DNA of 64,000 nucleotides, taken from the NCBI RefSeq assembly GCF_012113595.1, contig NZ_CP050831.1:1736001-1800000 (forward strand), in the 5' to 3' direction. The notes below the pieces were generated by a model. That model saw only the letters and a program-made list of their open reading frames with translations. It was not told where the DNA came from and did no database searches. The position numbers and the translations under genes are program-made. The stretch is from Bacteroides faecium (GTDB lineage Bacteria > Bacteroidota > Bacteroidia > Bacteroidales > Bacteroidaceae). Numbering within the stretch: position 1 is the stretch's first letter; every line of letters starts with the position of its first letter. Positions 37,278-45,074 of the stretch are shown here, one piece after another.

Positions 37278-40115
37278 TTATTTTAGCAGGTCCACCCACT
37301 GTTCATTGCTCAATGTCGGCAATACTTCGCTTTCTGTGACGAACGTTTCCGCCAGTTTCCGTTTTTCGTCCTGCAGATAGAGAATCTTTTCCTCTATGCT
37401 GTTTTGGGTAATGAAACGATAAGCAATCACTTGCTTATCCTGGCCGATACGATGGGCACGGGCGATAGCTTGCGACTCGGCAGCAGGATTCCACCAGGGA
37501 TCAATGATAAATACATAATCCGCCTGAGTGAGATTGAGTCCCACGCCACCAGCTTTCAGGGAAATAAGAAAAGCTTGTACGTCCTTTTGTTCGGTGAAAT
37601 GGGCGATTTCGGAAGGACGGTTGTTTGTCGCTCCTGTCAACAGGGCATATTTCCAACCTCGTTCACGAAAAGCTTCGGCTAGAACTTCCAGGTGCTTGAC
37701 GAATGACGAGAAGATTAAAACCTTATGCCCCTCGCTTCGCAGCGTATCGAATGTTTCGATTATCTGTGTCGTTTTTCCGGACAGTCCGATGAAGTCAGGT
37801 AAGATAAGCTGCGGATGACAAGCCAGTTGGCGTAAACGCAGAATCCCGTTCAGTACACTGAACGAATGAAATCTGTCCGTACTTTGTGGATGTTGAAGCA
37901 AAGTGTTGCGCAGACTATTCTTCTCTTGCTCATACAAGGTGTTTTGTTCTTCAGTCATGTCGCAGTAAATCGTTTCCTCAGTAAGCGCGGGAAGTTCCGG
38001 AGCGACTTCTTTCTTGCTTCTGCGAAGGATAAACGGGGCAGTCAGTTGTTGCAACTGTGTCTCTACACGGGTGTTTCCCTGTCGGAGCGGAATCATGAAT
38101 TGTCTTTGGAAGTCACTCTCCGTACCCAGTAAGTCCGGTTGTATGAAGTGGAATTGTGCCCATAAGTCTTTGAGGGAGTTCTCGATCGGAGTACCAGTCA
38201 GCACAAGCCGGTGATTACTTCGCAACTGGGTAGCCGAACGGAAAGTGAGTGAATCACTATTCTTGATATTTTGGCTCTCGTCGAGTACGATGTATTCGAA
38301 ATTGTAGGAAGAGAGTATATTGATATTGTTCCGCATCATCCCATACGTAGTAATAACCAAATGAAACTGATCGAAGAATTTCTCCGGGTGTTCTTTGGGT
38401 ATGGATACAGTATTATTGTATTCTGCCATTGAAAGTACGGTGAAGCGTTTGGTTTCCCGTCGCCAGTTGTGAAGTAGCGATGTAGGGACGACAATCAGGG
38501 TAGCAGCCTGCTTAGGTCCATACGGCTTATATATGTATTGCAGTAAGGTAAGGGTTTGCAGTGTTTTTCCAAGTCCCATATCATCTGCCAGGCATGCGCC
38601 AAACCCTAATTTGTGCAGATGTACCATCCATGAGAACCCTTTCTGTTGGTAAGGACGCAATGTTGCCTTGAGCGCTTTAGGCACGGCAATGTTGTGTATA
38701 TGCTTTTGAGACGGAAACTGTTTGAGCGCATTTTCTCCTAAAGCTGTCTGTACAGCACCTAAGAGCGTACGTCTCACACGGATTCCTTTTTCCGTCTGTA
38801 TCCCCATTTCCAATAGATTCACATATTTGCTGAACCATTCTTCAGGCAGGAGAATCATACGGCCGTCAGGCAACTGATATTCTCTTTTTTCTTCCAGGAT
38901 ATGTTTGCGAAAACGGGAAAAAGGAATACGTAATGTGCCTATAACCACCGTGATATGCAATTCAAACCAATCGACTTCATCGTCACAGCTTTGTTCGATA
39001 CGTATCTCATCCAGGCAATAAGGCATATTTCCCATACTGCTGATAAGTTGAAATGAAAGCTGTAACATTTCCCGGTGATTGTTAATCCATTCCCCAATCG
39101 TTTTTTCCGTAGCTTCGGGCGATAGCTTGAAAGAAGTATCAAATAGTTGTAATCCGGCCTGCATTAAAAGTTGAATTGCTTTCTCTTCTTCGATAACGTT
39201 GCGCCGGAAGAAGAAAACACCACCGGACTCTTTCCGATAAACGATTTTCTTCATTTCAGTGGCACTATCCGGTGTAAATACCTGGTCTCCATAACGAAAA
39301 CTAAGTTGTAGCACCTGCTCGTTGTGAATTGTGTCAAGAGATAACAATGCCTCGCAGCTACATTCCTCTTCAATAATATTCAGCCCGTGAGTTTCAATCT
39401 CATGATAGCGTGCAATTGGAATCACAATGTTATCTATATACTTCTCAATTTGGGAAGCATTCACACTAATTGATTTTTTCTTTGTAAAAGGCAAGACTCT
39501 CGTACTCTCAATGTGCGGAAAGAAATATAACTCCATACCCAATAGCAGAATTGCGGGCGAGGAAGTCAGTACGGTAACGGGCTTCAGTTCGGTCAAAGAG
39601 AATGGCTGTCCTCTATCGTAACATTGTAACTGATAACGAAATGTTTTGCTGTCGGCATGGAAGATTACACGAATCTCAACATCATCAACATGCACCCGAT
39701 AAGCATGATGAGCATATAGAACCTTACTACCAGCCTGTTTTTGGTAAAAAGGTAGTCCACTTTCACGTATCAACATCAGCATCTCCTGCAACTTCTTCTC
39801 AATAAACGGGCGAATATTATTTTTGATCCGTTCGGGATCCTCAGATAACTTATGTAGAAAACGCGAAACGGTCTTTTCACGGGAGTAATTGCTCATCAGA
39901 TATTTCTCTGTATAATGAGAGGCAATATCAATGGCCTGTCTTTCCGCCTCACTCATCCGTTCCATAGCTTCGGGAGAAGCATGAAAAGCCTGTTCCACTA
40001 ATTGCAACGTGTCGTCGCTCAGTCTTTCCGCTATGTAAGGAATCAGCAATATGCCGAATACCGGATGTTCTGTAAAAACGATGATGACTTGTCCATTAGT
40101 TATTTTCTCTTTCAT
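37278..40115 (-). CDS. SNF2-family DEAD/DEAH box helicase (RapA/HepA-like)
   Basis: A 945-residue SF2 ATPase that likely remodels protein-DNA or RNA-polymerase complexes. The N-terminal 450 residues are an accessory region as in bacterial SNF2 proteins with SWIM-type N-termini, but no CxC...CxH zinc motif is seen. The motor begins near 480: Walker A DDMGLGKTLQTL, the DExx motif as DESQNIKN, LTGTPIENSLKDLWAQF, then the second RecA lobe with LKAGGVGLNLTQADYV and RAHRIGQDKQV. It is monocistronic, with promoter box TATCTTTG at 40136-40143 back to back with the mnmA promoter. Confidence 0.93.
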   Translation of the reverse strand: MKEKITNGQVIIVFTEHPVFGILLIPYIAERLSDDTLQLVEQAFHASPEAMERMSEAERQAIDIASHYTEKYLMSNYSREKTVSRFLHKLSEDPERIKNNIRPFIEKKLQEMLMLIRESGLPFYQKQAGSKVLYAHHAYRVHVDDVEIRVIFHADSKTFRYQLQCYDRGQPFSLTELKPVTVLTSSPAILLLGMELYFFPHIESTRVLPFTKKKSISVNASQIEKYIDNIVIPIARYHEIETHGLNIIEEECSCEALLSLDTIHNEQVLQLSFRYGDQVFTPDSATEMKKIVYRKESGGVFFFRRNVIEEEKAIQLLMQAGLQLFDTSFKLSPEATEKTIGEWINNHREMLQLSFQLISSMGNMPYCLDEIRIEQSCDDEVDWFELHITVVIGTLRIPFSRFRKHILEEKREYQLPDGRMILLPEEWFSKYVNLLEMGIQTEKGIRVRRTLLGAVQTALGENALKQFPSQKHIHNIAVPKALKATLRPYQQKGFSWMVHLHKLGFGACLADDMGLGKTLQTLTLLQYIYKPYGPKQAATLIVVPTSLLHNWRRETKRFTVLSMAEYNNTVSIPKEHPEKFFDQFHLVITTYGMMRNNINILSSYNFEYIVLDESQNIKNSDSLTFRSATQLRSNHRLVLTGTPIENSLKDLWAQFHFIQPDLLGTESDFQRQFMIPLRQGNTRVETQLQQLTAPFILRRSKKEVAPELPALTEETIYCDMTEEQNTLYEQEKNSLRNTLLQHPQSTDRFHSFSVLNGILRLRQLACHPQLILPDFIGLSGKTTQIIETFDTLRSEGHKVLIFSSFVKHLEVLAEAFRERGWKYALLTGATNNRPSEIAHFTEQKDVQAFLISLKAGGVGLNLTQADYVFIIDPWWNPAAESQAIARAHRIGQDKQVIAYRFITQNSIEEKILYLQDEKRKLAETFVTESEVLPTLSNEQWVDLLK

Positions 40116-40135
40116 TCTCTTTAGGCTTTAACTGA

Positions 40136-40143
40136 CAAAGATA
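40136..40143 (-). promoter_or_regulatory. -7 promoter box of the SNF2 helicase gene
   Basis: Minus strand reads TATCTTTG, about 20 bases before the helicase start. It is only 12 bases from the opposing mnmA box, so the two promoters must overlap. Confidence 0.55.
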
Positions 40144-40155
40144 CGGGAAAATCCT

Positions 40156-40163
40156 TAATTTTG
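40156..40163 (+). promoter_or_regulatory. -7 promoter box abutting the mnmA start
   Basis: TAATTTTG matches TAnnTTTG. The four bases CAGC separate it from the ATG at 40168, the same arrangement as at 5856-5868, which suggests a leaderless or near-leaderless mRNA. Confidence 0.58.
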
Positions 40164-40167
40164 CAGC

Positions 40168-41265
40168 ATGATAGAAGAAAACAAACGAGTATTGTTAGGT
40201 ATGAGTGGTGGAACGGATAGCTCTGTTGCCGCCATGCGACTGCTGGAAGCCGGTTATGAAGTAACCGGAGTCACTTTCCGTTTTTATGAACTGAACGACT
40301 CGACCGAATATCTGGAAGATGCCCGTAATTTGGCAAAACGTCTCGGTATCCGGCATATAACATATGACGCCCGTGAGATATTCAACGAGCAAATCATCGA
40401 ATATTTTGTGCATGAGTATATGGCAGGCCATACTCCGGTGCCTTGTACGTTGTGCAATAACTATCTAAAGTGGCCTTTGCTTGCCAAAATTGCTGATGAA
40501 ATGGGCATTTTTTACATCGCTACCGGTCATTATGCCCAAAAAATAAAGCTGGCGGATACTTACTATATTACGCACGCCGTTGACCCGGACAAAGACCAAT
40601 CCTTTTTTCTATGGGGCTTGAAGCAAGATATACTTAGCAGAATTCTTCTGCCAATGGGAGAGATTACGAAAGTTGAAGCCCGTGCCTGGGCTGCCGAACG
40701 TGGCTTCCAAAAAGTTGCTACCAAAAAGGATAGTATAGGAGTTTGTTTCTGCCCGATGGACTACCGAAGCTTCCTGAAAAACTGGTTAGTCAGAAATGGT
40801 CAGACACTGGTCAGAAATGGTCAGCCGTGGTCCGAAATAGTCAGACGAGGAAGATTTGTCGATGAAAAGGGGGATTTTATAGCCTGGCATGAAGGATATC
40901 CCTTCTACACCATTGGTCAGAGACGTGGACTAGGCATTCATCTGAACCGCCCTGTTTTCGTAAAGGAGATAAACACTGAAAAGAATGAAGTGGTATTATC
41001 CTCCCTCTCTGCCTTAGAAAAAACAGAAATGTGGTTGAAAGACTGGAACATCGTGAACCGCGAACGTATCTTGGGACATTCTGATATTATCGTGAAGATA
41101 CGATACCGCAAACAAGAAAACCACTGCACGATTACTATTACGCCTGACAACCAGCTCCATGTACAACTTCATGAACCCTTAACCGCCATTGCGCCTGGGC
41201 AAGCCGCCGCATTCTATAAAGACGGTTTACTACTAGGTGGCGGAATTATAATTGAATCCCGATAA
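40168..41265 (+). CDS. mnmA: tRNA-specific 2-thiouridylase
   Basis: A 365-residue ATP-dependent enzyme that installs the 2-thio group on the wobble uridine of Lys, Glu and Gln tRNAs. The PP-loop is SGGTDSS (residues 13-19; Thr replaces the usual Val). The sulfur-relay cysteines are Cys96 (CTLCN) and Cys193 (GVCFCPMDYRSF). ATGHYA, DKDQSFFLWGL and YTIGQRRGLGIH are family motifs. Residues about 207-226 hold extra sequence (VRNGQTLVRNGQPWSEIVR) encoded by a GTCAG-type tandem repeat where relatives have a short PAKPG-like turn. The start is fixed by the PP-loop, which begins a few residues in. Bacteroides usually carry a second copy of this gene elsewhere. Confidence 0.93.
   Translation: MIEENKRVLLGMSGGTDSSVAAMRLLEAGYEVTGVTFRFYELNDSTEYLEDARNLAKRLGIRHITYDAREIFNEQIIEYFVHEYMAGHTPVPCTLCNNYLKWPLLAKIADEMGIFYIATGHYAQKIKLADTYYITHAVDPDKDQSFFLWGLKQDILSRILLPMGEITKVEARAWAAERGFQKVATKKDSIGVCFCPMDYRSFLKNWLVRNGQTLVRNGQPWSEIVRRGRFVDEKGDFIAWHEGYPFYTIGQRRGLGIHLNRPVFVKEINTEKNEVVLSSLSALEKTEMWLKDWNIVNRERILGHSDIIVKIRYRKQENHCTITITPDNQLHVQLHEPLTAIAPGQAAAFYKDGLLLGGGIIIESR
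40789..40849 (+). repeat. GTCAG decamer tandem repeat inside mnmA
   Basis: Six imperfect 10-11 base units start at 40789, 40799, 40810, 40820, 40830 and 40840. The best ones read GTCAGAAATG and the rest are variants (GTCAGACACTG, GTCAGCCGTG, GTCCGAAATA, GTCAGACGAG). They stay in frame with mnmA and encode the 20-residue insertion. Confidence 0.7.
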
Positions 41266-41310
41266 TCATCTCAGTGTCCGCAGCGAACACCCCGCATGGT
41301 TTCCCGGCCT

Positions 41311-41426
41311 CGTTTTTTCAGCGTCAAGCGCAGGTGTTTTCTTCAGCGTTAAGAAGGGCAGACTGTTTGAGCGTAGCGAGTTTCTGCCCTTTAGCTGGAG
41401 AAATCACCGGAGTAGCTGAAAAAACG
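41311..41426. repeat. Long imperfect hairpin element downstream of mnmA
   Basis: Nested inverted repeats form one 116-nt hairpin. The outer arms are CGTTTTTTCAGC (41311-41322) and GCTGAAAAAACG (41415-41426). The middle arms GGTGTTTTCTTCAGC and GCTGGAGAAATCACC match at 13 of 15. The inner arms are AAGGGCAGA (41354-41362) and TCTGCCCTT (41383-41391), with a GAGCG-TAG-CGAG tip. It carries no coding frame. It could be a non-autonomous repeat or a structured RNA; I recall similar sequence in other Bacteroides intergenic regions but cannot confirm that here. Confidence 0.6.
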
Positions 41427-41449
41427 CAGCCTTGATTCTTTCTTTTTGG

Positions 41450-41485
41450 TTCTTTTTCTTTCGTATCAAGACGAAAGAAAAAGAA
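41450..41485. terminator. Hairpin between mnmA and the GH3-type gene
   Basis: Perfect 15-bp arms TTCTTTTTCTTTCGT (41450-41464) and ACGAAAGAAAAAGAA (41471-41485) with a 6-base loop. It ends three bases before the GH3-type gene's stop codon, so it can serve converging transcripts, or be the end of the adjacent repeat element. Confidence 0.55.
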
Positions 41486-41487
41486 TA

Positions 41488-42996
41488 TTACCGATTCAAC
41501 GGCAACATCCCCTCAATATACTCCCTCGTATTACTTAACCTGGGAACTTTGTGCTGCCCACCTAATTTTCCTTTTTGCGCCATCCAATCATGGAACAACC
41601 CTTGGCGAGCAACAATTACCTCCAATGGTTGCAGCGCAATGTCTTTCCACCGTTTTGCCTCATAGTCAGAATTGACCTCTTTCAGAGTAGCGTCCAGTAT
41701 TGCTGCAAACTTCTCAACAGAATCCGGCATCTTGGCAAACTCTATCAGCCATTGGTGACGGCATTTTGCGTTCTCATCCATAAAGACCGGTGCCGCAGAA
41801 TACTCACAAACCTGTGCTCCCGTTTCTGCGCAAGCCTTGGCCAGTCCCTTTTCCGCATTATCAACAATTAATTCCTCACCGAAGGCATTGATGAAATGCT
41901 TTGTTCTTCCCGTGATAACAAACTTATAGGGATTCTTGCTCGTAAACTTCACCGTATCACCAATCATGTACCTCCACAAACCGCAGGAAGTAGAAATCAC
42001 CATTGCATAATTCTTGTTCAGTTCCACCTCTTCAAGGCAATATGCCCGCGGATTTTCCTTGTCCACTTCTTCCAGTGGAATAAATTCGTAGAAGATTCCG
42101 TAGTCAATCATCAACAACATAGCAGGATCAGAAAGATCATTCTGTGTACCGAAATACCCTTCAGAAGCATTATAAGTCTCTACATAATGCATTTTAGGCG
42201 ACTGAATCACCTGCTTATACTGTTCGCGGTAAGGAGTGAAAGCCACCCCACCATGGAAGAACACTTCCAGATTAGGCCATACTTCCTCCAATGTATGTTT
42301 TCCGGTTTTCTCAAGAATCCGTTTGATAAGCACCAGCGTCCAAGACGGCACACCGGACAAGCTCGTTACATTCACCGGAATAGTACTGTTAGCGATTGCT
42401 TCTATTTTAGTTTCCCATTCGTTCATCAATGCAATCTTCTTGCTTGGCACACGAATGAAATTAATAAGCGGATTTACATTTTGAATTAAAATAGCCGACA
42501 AGTCCCCAACCAGACTGTGATTAGAATTAAGATTCGGACTGTGGCTACCACCCATAATCAACCCCTTTCCGGAAAAGAAATGACTATCCGGATTGATACG
42601 GAAATAAAGGGCCGCAGCATCTTTCCCCCCTCTGTAATGAATATCCTCCAATGCTTCCTTGCTGACAGGAAGAAACTTGCTCTTATCATTAGTCGTACCG
42701 GATGATTTGGCAAACCAACGTATTTCCGACGGCCAAAGCAGGTTCTGTTCTCCTGCCCGTAAACGCTCTACGTAAGGCTTTATCTCTTCGTATGTTTGGA
42801 TGGGCAGGCGTTTTCTGAAATCTTCATAGCTGCGGATAGAGGCATAGTCGTACTTTTTACCCCATTCAGTCCGGGCAGCCTGCTGCACCAAGCGATCCAA
42901 TACACGGTGTTGAATCTCACTAGCCTGATTAGCATATAGATCTATTTGTTTTAAACGGGAATCAAAAGTCTTACTAATAATTTTTGTAATATTCAT
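41488..42996 (-). CDS. GH3 auxin-responsive-promoter family adenylating protein
   Basis: A 502-residue member of the GH3 family, the acyl-adenylate/amide-forming enzymes named from plants but common in Bacteroidetes. The nucleotide-binding motif is FAKSSGTTNDKSKFLPVS. Other conserved parts are VYGASEG-like YVETYNASEGYFGTQND and YAMVISTSCGLWRYMIGDTVKF near the centre, and a C-terminal domain with TGRTKHFINAFGEELIVDNAE. The bacterial substrate is not established. It is monocistronic with a TACTTTTG box at 43028-43035. Not glycoside hydrolase family 3, despite the shared abbreviation. Confidence 0.9.
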   Translation of the reverse strand: MNITKIISKTFDSRLKQIDLYANQASEIQHRVLDRLVQQAARTEWGKKYDYASIRSYEDFRKRLPIQTYEEIKPYVERLRAGEQNLLWPSEIRWFAKSSGTTNDKSKFLPVSKEALEDIHYRGGKDAAALYFRINPDSHFFSGKGLIMGGSHSPNLNSNHSLVGDLSAILIQNVNPLINFIRVPSKKIALMNEWETKIEAIANSTIPVNVTSLSGVPSWTLVLIKRILEKTGKHTLEEVWPNLEVFFHGGVAFTPYREQYKQVIQSPKMHYVETYNASEGYFGTQNDLSDPAMLLMIDYGIFYEFIPLEEVDKENPRAYCLEEVELNKNYAMVISTSCGLWRYMIGDTVKFTSKNPYKFVITGRTKHFINAFGEELIVDNAEKGLAKACAETGAQVCEYSAAPVFMDENAKCRHQWLIEFAKMPDSVEKFAAILDATLKEVNSDYEAKRWKDIALQPLEVIVARQGLFHDWMAQKGKLGGQHKVPRLSNTREYIEGMLPLNR

Positions 42997-43027
42997 TTCT
43001 GCTTTAACATAATAATGTTTAGTCGTG

Positions 43028-43035
43028 CAAAAGTA
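43028..43035 (-). promoter_or_regulatory. -7 promoter box for the GH3-type gene
   Basis: Minus strand reads TACTTTTG, an exact TAnnTTTG match about 32 bases before the start codon. Confidence 0.45.
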
Positions 43036-43132
43036 ACTTATTTATCTTTTTTTTCTATCTTTACGACGGAAATAATCGTTAAAATTGACGAGTTTAATAG
43101 AATCCCCGAGTTTTTGACTAAAAAATGCGACA

Positions 43133-44143
43133 ATGAGAATTGGAATCTTAACCTCAGGCGGGGACTGCCCCGGTATTAATGCCACCATTCGTGGCGTGTG
43201 CAAGACAGCCATCAATTATTATGGGATGGAAGTGATAGGTATTCACAGCGGCTTTCAAGGTTTGCTGACGAAGGATGTCGAGCCCTTTACAGATAAATCT
43301 CTGTCCGGCCTGCTGAATCTTGGAGGAACGATGCTGGGAACTTCCCGCGAAAAGCCATTTAAAAAAGGGGGGGTAATTTCGGATGTTGACAAGCCGGCAC
43401 TGATCCTTCAGAATATCCAGGAAATGGGTTTGGATTGCGTAGTCTGCATCGGGGGAAATGGAACACAAAAGACCGCGGCCAAATTTGCCGCAATGGGAAT
43501 AAATATAGTATCAGTCCCGAAAACCATTGACAATGACATCTGGGGAACAGATATCTCTTTCGGATTTGATTCGGCGGTAAGCATTGCCACGGACGCTATC
43601 GACCGCCTGCATTCCACTGCCAGCTCTCATAAAAGGGTGATGGTGATTGAAGTGATGGGACATAAAGCCGGATGGATTGCTTTGTATTCCGGTATGGCAG
43701 GTGGGGGAGATGTTATCCTTGTCCCTGAAATCCCTTATAATATAAAGAACATTGGCAATACAATTCTGGATAGGCTGAAAAAAGGCAAACCTTATTCCAT
43801 TGTAGTAGTAGCCGAAGGAATTCAGACAGATGGTCGTAAACGTGCGGCAGAATATATTGCACAGGAAATTGAATATGAAACCGGAATAGAGACTCGTGAA
43901 ACTGTATTGGGGTATATTCAGCGTGGTGGTTCGCCTACTCCTTTCGACCGTAATCTTTCTACCCGTATGGGCGGTCACGCAACAGAATTGATTGCAAATG
44001 GAGAATTCGGACGAATGGTAGCTCTAAGAGGAGACGACATTTCATCTATCCCCCTTGAAGAAGTGGCCGGAAAACTAAAACTAGTTACAGAAGAACACGA
44101 TCTGGTGATTCAGGGTCGTCGTATGGGAATTTGCTTTGGTTAG
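43133..44143 (+). CDS. pfkA: 6-phosphofructokinase
   Basis: A 336-residue group A phosphofructokinase converting fructose 6-phosphate to the 1,6-bisphosphate in glycolysis. The N-terminal loop is TSGGDCPGINA, and the catalytic loop is PKTIDNDIWGTDISFG. The phosphate-donor residues are mixed. Gly110 in GGNG is the ATP-type residue (E. coli Gly104), while Lys130 in PKTIDND is the residue seen in PPi-dependent enzymes (E. coli Gly124). This combination marks the mixed clade sometimes called group III. The length is slightly over the E. coli enzyme. Its last 59 bases overlap the rnc gene tail to tail. Confidence 0.94.
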   Translation: MRIGILTSGGDCPGINATIRGVCKTAINYYGMEVIGIHSGFQGLLTKDVEPFTDKSLSGLLNLGGTMLGTSREKPFKKGGVISDVDKPALILQNIQEMGLDCVVCIGGNGTQKTAAKFAAMGINIVSVPKTIDNDIWGTDISFGFDSAVSIATDAIDRLHSTASSHKRVMVIEVMGHKAGWIALYSGMAGGGDVILVPEIPYNIKNIGNTILDRLKKGKPYSIVVVAEGIQTDGRKRAAEYIAQEIEYETGIETRETVLGYIQRGGSPTPFDRNLSTRMGGHATELIANGEFGRMVALRGDDISSIPLEEVAGKLKLVTEEHDLVIQGRRMGICFG

Positions 44144-45074
44144 ATTCCGAGGACACTTCCGCTATAGCAACTTCGCCGTTGACAGATTGGTTCTCTTCTG
44201 ACATATTTTCAATTTCCATTTCGGGGGCTGTATCCGGTTCAGTCTCAGGCTCATCAGTTATTGCTGTTTGCTGTTCCTTAGTCTCGTTAATGGTTGTAAT
44301 GAATGTCGGATCTTTCACTTTCTTGATGGCCATTTGGGCAGCATTTTGTTGAGACTCTTTCTTGGAATACCCTGTACCTGTTCCGGCAGGAAGACCTTCT
44401 ATGCGTACTTCTGTCTGAAATACAGGGTTACTGTCCTGATCGAGGAACTGCTCTATCAATTCAAAAGAAACCTCCATCTTACTTTTCTGACTCCATTCGA
44501 TTAACTTGGATTTGAAGTTGACCTCTTTGCGGGATATTTTGTCCAGGTCAATATACCGGTTGATGATGCGTTGCTCCATAAACTGCTTGCAACGTTCATA
44601 TCCCTGATCCAGGTAAATAGCTCCGATAAATGCTTCAAAAGCATTTCCGTACATATAACTGTTGTGAGAAGAAGAGCGGGTAGAATACTTTATGAGCTTG
44701 TCCAACCCAATCTCGACGGCCAGCTTATTCAAAGTCTCCCGTTGTACGATCTTGGAACGCGTATTAGTCAGAAAACCTTCCCGTTTCCCTTCAAAGCGCT
44801 TGTAGACAATATCTCCTACGATGGCGTCAAGGATGGCGTCACCCAAGAACTCCAAGCGTTCGTTATTTAAAGGGCGTCCTTTTTCCGAACGGAGCGAAGT
44901 TGACTTGTGCAGAAGAGCCTGCTCGTAAAGCTGGATATTACGCGGATAGAATCCGAGTATCTGATAAAAACAAAGATAAGACTCTCTGTCCTTGCGGAAC
45001 AAGAGCCTTATCTTATCTATTTGGTTACGTAACACGATATTACTCAACGTATTTCTTGAAGATAGCGCACGCAT
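44085..45074 (-). CDS. rnc: Ribonuclease III
   Basis: A 329-residue double-strand RNA endonuclease for rRNA and mRNA processing. The catalytic domain has NNERLEFLGDAILDAIVGD and, later, GNAFEAFIGAIYLDQGY, with the metal-binding acidic residues in place. The dsRNA-binding domain runs from FKSKLIEWSQ to SKKESQQNAAQMAI. About 65 further residues form an acidic, Glu/Thr-rich tail absent from E. coli RNase III (226 residues). The start at 45074 overlaps fabF by 35 bases; a GTG at 45035 just past the fabF stop is an alternative. A longer frame up to 45242 is antisense-like sequence inside fabF and is rejected. Likely co-transcribed with acpP-fabF. Confidence 0.93.
   Translation of the reverse strand: MRALSSRNTLSNIVLRNQIDKIRLLFRKDRESYLCFYQILGFYPRNIQLYEQALLHKSTSLRSEKGRPLNNERLEFLGDAILDAIVGDIVYKRFEGKREGFLTNTRSKIVQRETLNKLAVEIGLDKLIKYSTRSSSHNSYMYGNAFEAFIGAIYLDQGYERCKQFMEQRIINRYIDLDKISRKEVNFKSKLIEWSQKSKMEVSFELIEQFLDQDSNPVFQTEVRIEGLPAGTGTGYSKKESQQNAAQMAIKKVKDPTFITTINETKEQQTAITDEPETEPDTAPEMEIENMSEENQSVNGEVAIAEVSSESNQSKFPYDDPESPDRVLL

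Noticed and set aside
41488..42996. Glycoside hydrolase family 3
   Set aside because: The sequence has an adenylating SSGTTNDKSK motif and no GH3 TIM-barrel nucleophile; it belongs to the unrelated GH3 auxin-responsive family.
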